Assembly: GCA_024278415.1 (NCBI GenBank)
Contig: JAJRTI010000053.1
Span: 1-7,841, forward strand
DNA length: 7,841 nucleotides
Source of the DNA: Planctomycetota bacterium
Lineage (GTDB): Bacteria > Planctomycetota > Brocadiia > JAJRTI01
Direction: 5' to 3'
The notes below the pieces were generated by a model. It was not told the DNA's origin. It ran no database searches and saw only the letters and a program-made list of their open reading frames with translations. A program made the translations under genes and the position numbers. The number at the start of each line of letters is the position of its first letter. The first letter of the stretch is position 1. Positions 5,969 to 7,841 of the stretch are shown here, in pieces.

Positions 5969-6640
5969 ATGGCTAAGATCAAGCTCAACGAAATCAAGGT
6001 CTTCCGAGGCGCGCTCAAAGTCCTCGGCAGCGGCCTGCGCATCGGCGGCGCAAAAGAGGTCGTCGGCATCGGAGAAACCGACAACCCCATCATCCGCCAC
6101 CCCATCACCCGGCTCCCCTACGTGCCCGGCTCGTCCATCAAAGGCAAAATCCGCTCCCTGCTGGAGTCCAAATACTGCGAAATGACCCAAACATCGGGCC
6201 TGCCCTGCAAGTGCGGCCAGTGCTTCGTCTGCCTCCTCTTCGGATCCGGCGACAGCAAGACCATCCAGTCGCCGTCACGCCTCGTCTTCAGGGATTGCCA
6301 TCCCACCGAAGCCACCCGCAACACATGGGAACAAGCCGGCGTGTCTTCAGAAGTCAAGACCGAAGTGCTCATCGACCGCAACAAGGGCCTCTCCTACGGC
6401 CGCATCGGGCCTCGCACCATGGAGCGCATCCCCGCGGATAGCGACTTCGACTTCGAGTTCTCCCTGCGTGTGTTAGAGGGCGACGACGTGCCCGAACTGC
6501 TCGGCAAGCTGGCCGAGGGCTTCGAACTGCTCGAAAGCCACTACCTCGGAGGGGCCGGTTCTCGCGGGTACGGACAGGTCGCGATCCTGCACGAAGACGG
6601 CAACCCCATGGCCGAGCACCTGAGGAACTTGTCAGCATGA
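5969..6640 (+). CDS. csm3: Csm3, target-RNA-cleaving backbone RAMP of the type III-A complex
   Basis: A 223-residue Cas7-group protein that assembles in several copies along the crRNA and cuts bound target RNA at 6-nt intervals. Hallmarks are GLRIGG (22-27), GETDNPIIRHP (35-45), LPYVPGSSIKGKIRSLLE (49-66), SRLVFRDC (103-110), SEVKTEVLIDRNKG (127-140), ERIPADSDFDFEF (152-164), and the C-terminal YLGGAGSRGYGQV (192-204). D38 aligns with the catalytic Asp33 of Streptococcus thermophilus Csm3, so RNA cleavage should be intact. A cysteine group (C70, C80, C82, C85, C88) sits where many Csm3 proteins bind zinc. Length is typical. It follows a 258-base gap after csm2 but has its own near-ideal ribosome site, and its TGA overlaps the csm4 ATG by 4 bases. 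Confidence 0.96.
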   Translation: MAKIKLNEIKVFRGALKVLGSGLRIGGAKEVVGIGETDNPIIRHPITRLPYVPGSSIKGKIRSLLESKYCEMTQTSGLPCKCGQCFVCLLFGSGDSKTIQSPSRLVFRDCHPTEATRNTWEQAGVSSEVKTEVLIDRNKGLSYGRIGPRTMERIPADSDFDFEFSLRVLEGDDVPELLGKLAEGFELLESHYLGGAGSRGYGQVAILHEDGNPMAEHLRNLSA

Positions 6641-7563
6641 ACGGCTACACCGACCACAAACTCACCCTCCGCCTCAAGGCCGGAGCCGGCACGCCTTGGC
6701 AGGCCGACACCCTCTTCGGCCACATGGTCTGGCAAGTGGCGTACGGAGCGCTCGACGGCCTGGAGGTGAGCGACTTCCTCGATGCCTTCTGCTCCAACGC
6801 CCCCCCGTTCATCCTCTCCGACGCGTTCCCCAGGGGCCTCATGCCCCGGCCGCTGCTCCCGAGCGCGGCGGAGCCGCAGACCACAGACCCCGAAGCCTAC
6901 GCGCAAGCCAAACGCCGGCGCAAAGCTGCCTACGTGACCGCGGCCGACTTCGACCGCCTGCGCCGCGGGCTGCCGGCCGAAGATCCCCCGGTGGACGAGC
7001 CCTGGGACACGACGGAAGTCGTCCACGCGGCCATTAGCCGCGTCTCCTGGACCACCTCCGGCGACGCCGGCAACCTGTACACCGTCCCCCTGCGCTACCT
7101 GCGCAAGGAGTTCGACGACACCCTCGAACTCTACGTGCGCGCGCGGGAGGGCTGGATCGACAAGGTGCAAGCCCTTCTGCGCGCGGTCGCGCGAGTCGGC
7201 TTTGGCCGGGACGCGTCCACCGGCTCCGGAGCCTTCGAGGTGAGGGGCTGCGAGCCCCACGCGTTCGACGCGGACGCCGCGGAGTGGGACGGATTCGTCG
7301 CGCTGAGTTCGTTTGTGCCGGCTGCCGGCGACCCGGCGGATGGGTTTTGGGCCACGCGCACCAAGTTCGGCAAACTCGGCCCCGGCGCGGGCCAAGGCAA
7401 CCCCTTCAAGCGGCCGCTCGTGCAGTTGTGCCCGGGCTCCGCGTTCCGCTGCGACGCGCCCCGTCCCTTCTATGGCCGCATGGTGAAAAACATTGCGCCC
7501 GGCATGCCCGAAGCTGTACAATATGGCCTCTGCCTGCCGGCGCCATCCGTGTGTTCGTGGTGA
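6637..7563 (+). CDS. csm4: Csm4, Cas5-type RAMP that caps the crRNA 5' tag
   Basis: A 308-residue Csm4. In type III-A complexes it binds the 5' repeat tag of the crRNA and contacts Cas10. Visible hallmarks are TLFGHMVWQVAYG (25-37), PPFILSDAFPRGLMPRPLLP (57-76), the Gly-rich loop VGFGRDASTGSGAFEV (187-202), ALSSFVPAAGDPADGF (222-237), KFGKLG (243-248), NPFKRPLVQL (255-264), and the terminal YG..V...APGMPEAVQYGLCLPAP, all in the order expected of the family. Length is normal and the protein appears complete. It starts in an ATGA overlap with csm3, so translation is coupled. In most III-A operons csm5 would follow directly; here no csm5-like frame follows in the remaining 278 bases. Confidence 0.93.
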   Translation: MNGYTDHKLTLRLKAGAGTPWQADTLFGHMVWQVAYGALDGLEVSDFLDAFCSNAPPFILSDAFPRGLMPRPLLPSAAEPQTTDPEAYAQAKRRRKAAYVTAADFDRLRRGLPAEDPPVDEPWDTTEVVHAAISRVSWTTSGDAGNLYTVPLRYLRKEFDDTLELYVRAREGWIDKVQALLRAVARVGFGRDASTGSGAFEVRGCEPHAFDADAAEWDGFVALSSFVPAAGDPADGFWATRTKFGKLGPGAGQGNPFKRPLVQLCPGSAFRCDAPRPFYGRMVKNIAPGMPEAVQYGLCLPAPSVCSW

Positions 7564-7613
7564 GGCCCGTCAGGGTCTCCTCTGCCGCGGCGGCTTAACA
7601 GGCCCCATGACGA

Positions 7614-7655
7614 GCGGAAACCTCTCTTCGGCCTGTTTGGGCCGAAGGTTTCCGC
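7614..7655. terminator. Strong hairpin after csm4 (possible terminator, no U-tract)
   Basis: GCGGAAACCT (7614-7623) pairs perfectly with AGGTTTCCGC (7646-7655), and inside it TCGGCC (7628-7633) pairs with GGCCGA (7640-7645) around a 6-nt loop, about 16 base pairs in all. It lies 50 bases after the csm4 stop and is the natural end point of the csm transcript, but no run of T follows, so a classical intrinsic terminator is not certain. Its ends (AGCGGAA...TTCCGC) resemble those of the element at 5783-5864, so it may instead be a second, shorter copy of the same kind of palindrome. Confidence 0.5.
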
Positions 7656-7687
7656 ACGTGTCCCAAGTCTTTGAATGGAGGACGCCT

Positions 7688-7810
7688 ATGTTTCAATCGC
7701 CGCGCCGAGAATGGAGGTCCCGCCGCCAGTTTTCCGACCGATTTCGCAGGTTTCTACAATCGGCACTGCAACATGCTGGCGGACCATGCGTTGCGACAGC
7801 GGCTCTCTGA
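7688..7810 (+). CDS. Possible 40-residue ORF just before the CRISPR repeat
   Basis: An ATG at 7688 has GGAGGA at 7677-7682, 5 bases upstream, a good ribosome site. The 40-residue product (MFQSPRREWRSRRQFSDRF...) is Arg-rich (nine Arg, seven of them in the first 27 residues), has no membrane segment and no family I recognise, and ends inside the presumed first CRISPR repeat. The frame stays open upstream into csm4, as GC-rich DNA often does. Most likely this is leader DNA rather than a gene; it is recorded only because of the ribosome site. Confidence 0.12.
   Translation: MFQSPRREWRSRRQFSDRFRRFLQSALQHAGGPCVATAAL
7732..7760 (+). promoter_or_regulatory. Candidate CRISPR leader promoter
   Basis: TTCCGA (7732-7737, weak -35) and TACAAT (7755-7760, 5 of 6 matches to a -10) are exactly 17 bases apart. 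Transcription would start near 7767, about 38 bases before the presumed first repeat. An inverted repeat CCGATT (7738-7743) / AATCGG (7758-7763) covers the spacer and -10, where a DNA-binding protein could control it. The rest of 7656-7804 shows only a 9-base direct repeat GAATGGAGG at 7673-7681 and 7709-7717. Confidence 0.35.
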
Positions 7811-7841
7811 ACCCCCGCCCTGATGAACAAGGGATTAAGAC
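7805..7841 (+). CRISPR. Probable first CRISPR repeat, cut by the window end
   Basis: The last 37 or so bases look like a type III repeat. CCCT (7818-7821) pairs with AGGG (7830-7833), forming a stem with an 8-nt loop, and the stem is followed by exactly eight bases, ATTAAGAC (7834-7841), resembling the common crRNA 5' tag ATTGAAAC. Cas6 enzymes cut at the base of such a stem. GGGATTAAGAC-type repeat ends are familiar from other arrays. Only one copy is inside the window, so the left boundary (7805 or a base or two later) and the array itself are inferred from form and from position just after csm4. Confidence 0.65.

Noticed and set aside
5066..6190. A 374-codon - strand frame across csm2, the gap and csm3
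   Set aside because: It crosses two opposite-strand genes and the palindrome, with no recognisable domain; a shadow of GC-rich sequence.
7690..7706. GTTTCAATC followed by CGCCGCGCC, which reads as a repeat end (GATTGAAAC) on the - strand
   Set aside because: A single occurrence with no second copy and opposite orientation to the better repeat at 7805-7841; most likely chance.
7493..7810. A 105-codon + strand frame across the csm4 end and the tail, considered as a csm5 remnant
   Set aside because: It starts inside csm4, contains the whole hairpin, and shows no Csm5/RAMP motif such as a Gly-rich loop.

Overview
The window is GC-rich bacterial DNA, with gene bodies by eye well over 60% G+C. 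It carries most of a type III-A (Csm) CRISPR-Cas locus, all on the + strand. The organism cannot be named from the sequence. The beta-propeller fragment at the left edge and the base composition would fit a planctomycete-like or other uncultivated environmental lineage, but this is weak inference.

Layout: (1) the 3' end of a beta-propeller-type protein (1-543), apparently unrelated host sequence; (2) a CARF/ring-nuclease protein of the Cas_NE0113 (TIGR02584) type fused to a C-terminal LuxR-type helix-turn-helix (638-1507); (3) a 128-base intergenic region rich in inverted repeats and GTAG motifs, which looks like a control region (1508-1635); (4) cas6 (1636-2577); (5) cas10/csm1 with intact HD and GGDD motifs (2584-5037); (6) a cold-shock-domain frame running without frameshift into csm2 (5030-5710), interrupted by one in-frame TAG at 5096-5098; (7) a 258-base gap with an 82-nt palindromic element (5783-5864); (8) csm3 (5969-6640) and csm4 (6637-7563), joined by an ATGA overlap; (9) a 278-base tail with a strong hairpin, a candidate leader promoter and, at the last bases of the window, what looks like the first CRISPR repeat, ending in an 8-nt tag-like ATTAAGAC.

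How the parts would work together: Cas6 cuts the repeat RNA. Cas10, Csm2, Csm3 and Csm4 form the interference complex: Csm3 cuts target RNA, the Cas10 HD domain cuts DNA, and the Cas10 palm makes cyclic oligoadenylate (cOA). The CARF-HTH protein could sense or degrade cOA and, through its HTH, link the signal to transcription, possibly of this locus via the palindromes upstream of cas6. No csm5, no csm6-type HEPN nuclease and no cas1/cas2 is visible here.

Most notable are the cold-shock-domain-Csm2 fusion, the single amber codon inside its cold-shock domain, the CARF-LuxR-HTH protein with GTAGG palindromes beside it, and the absence of csm5 before the array.
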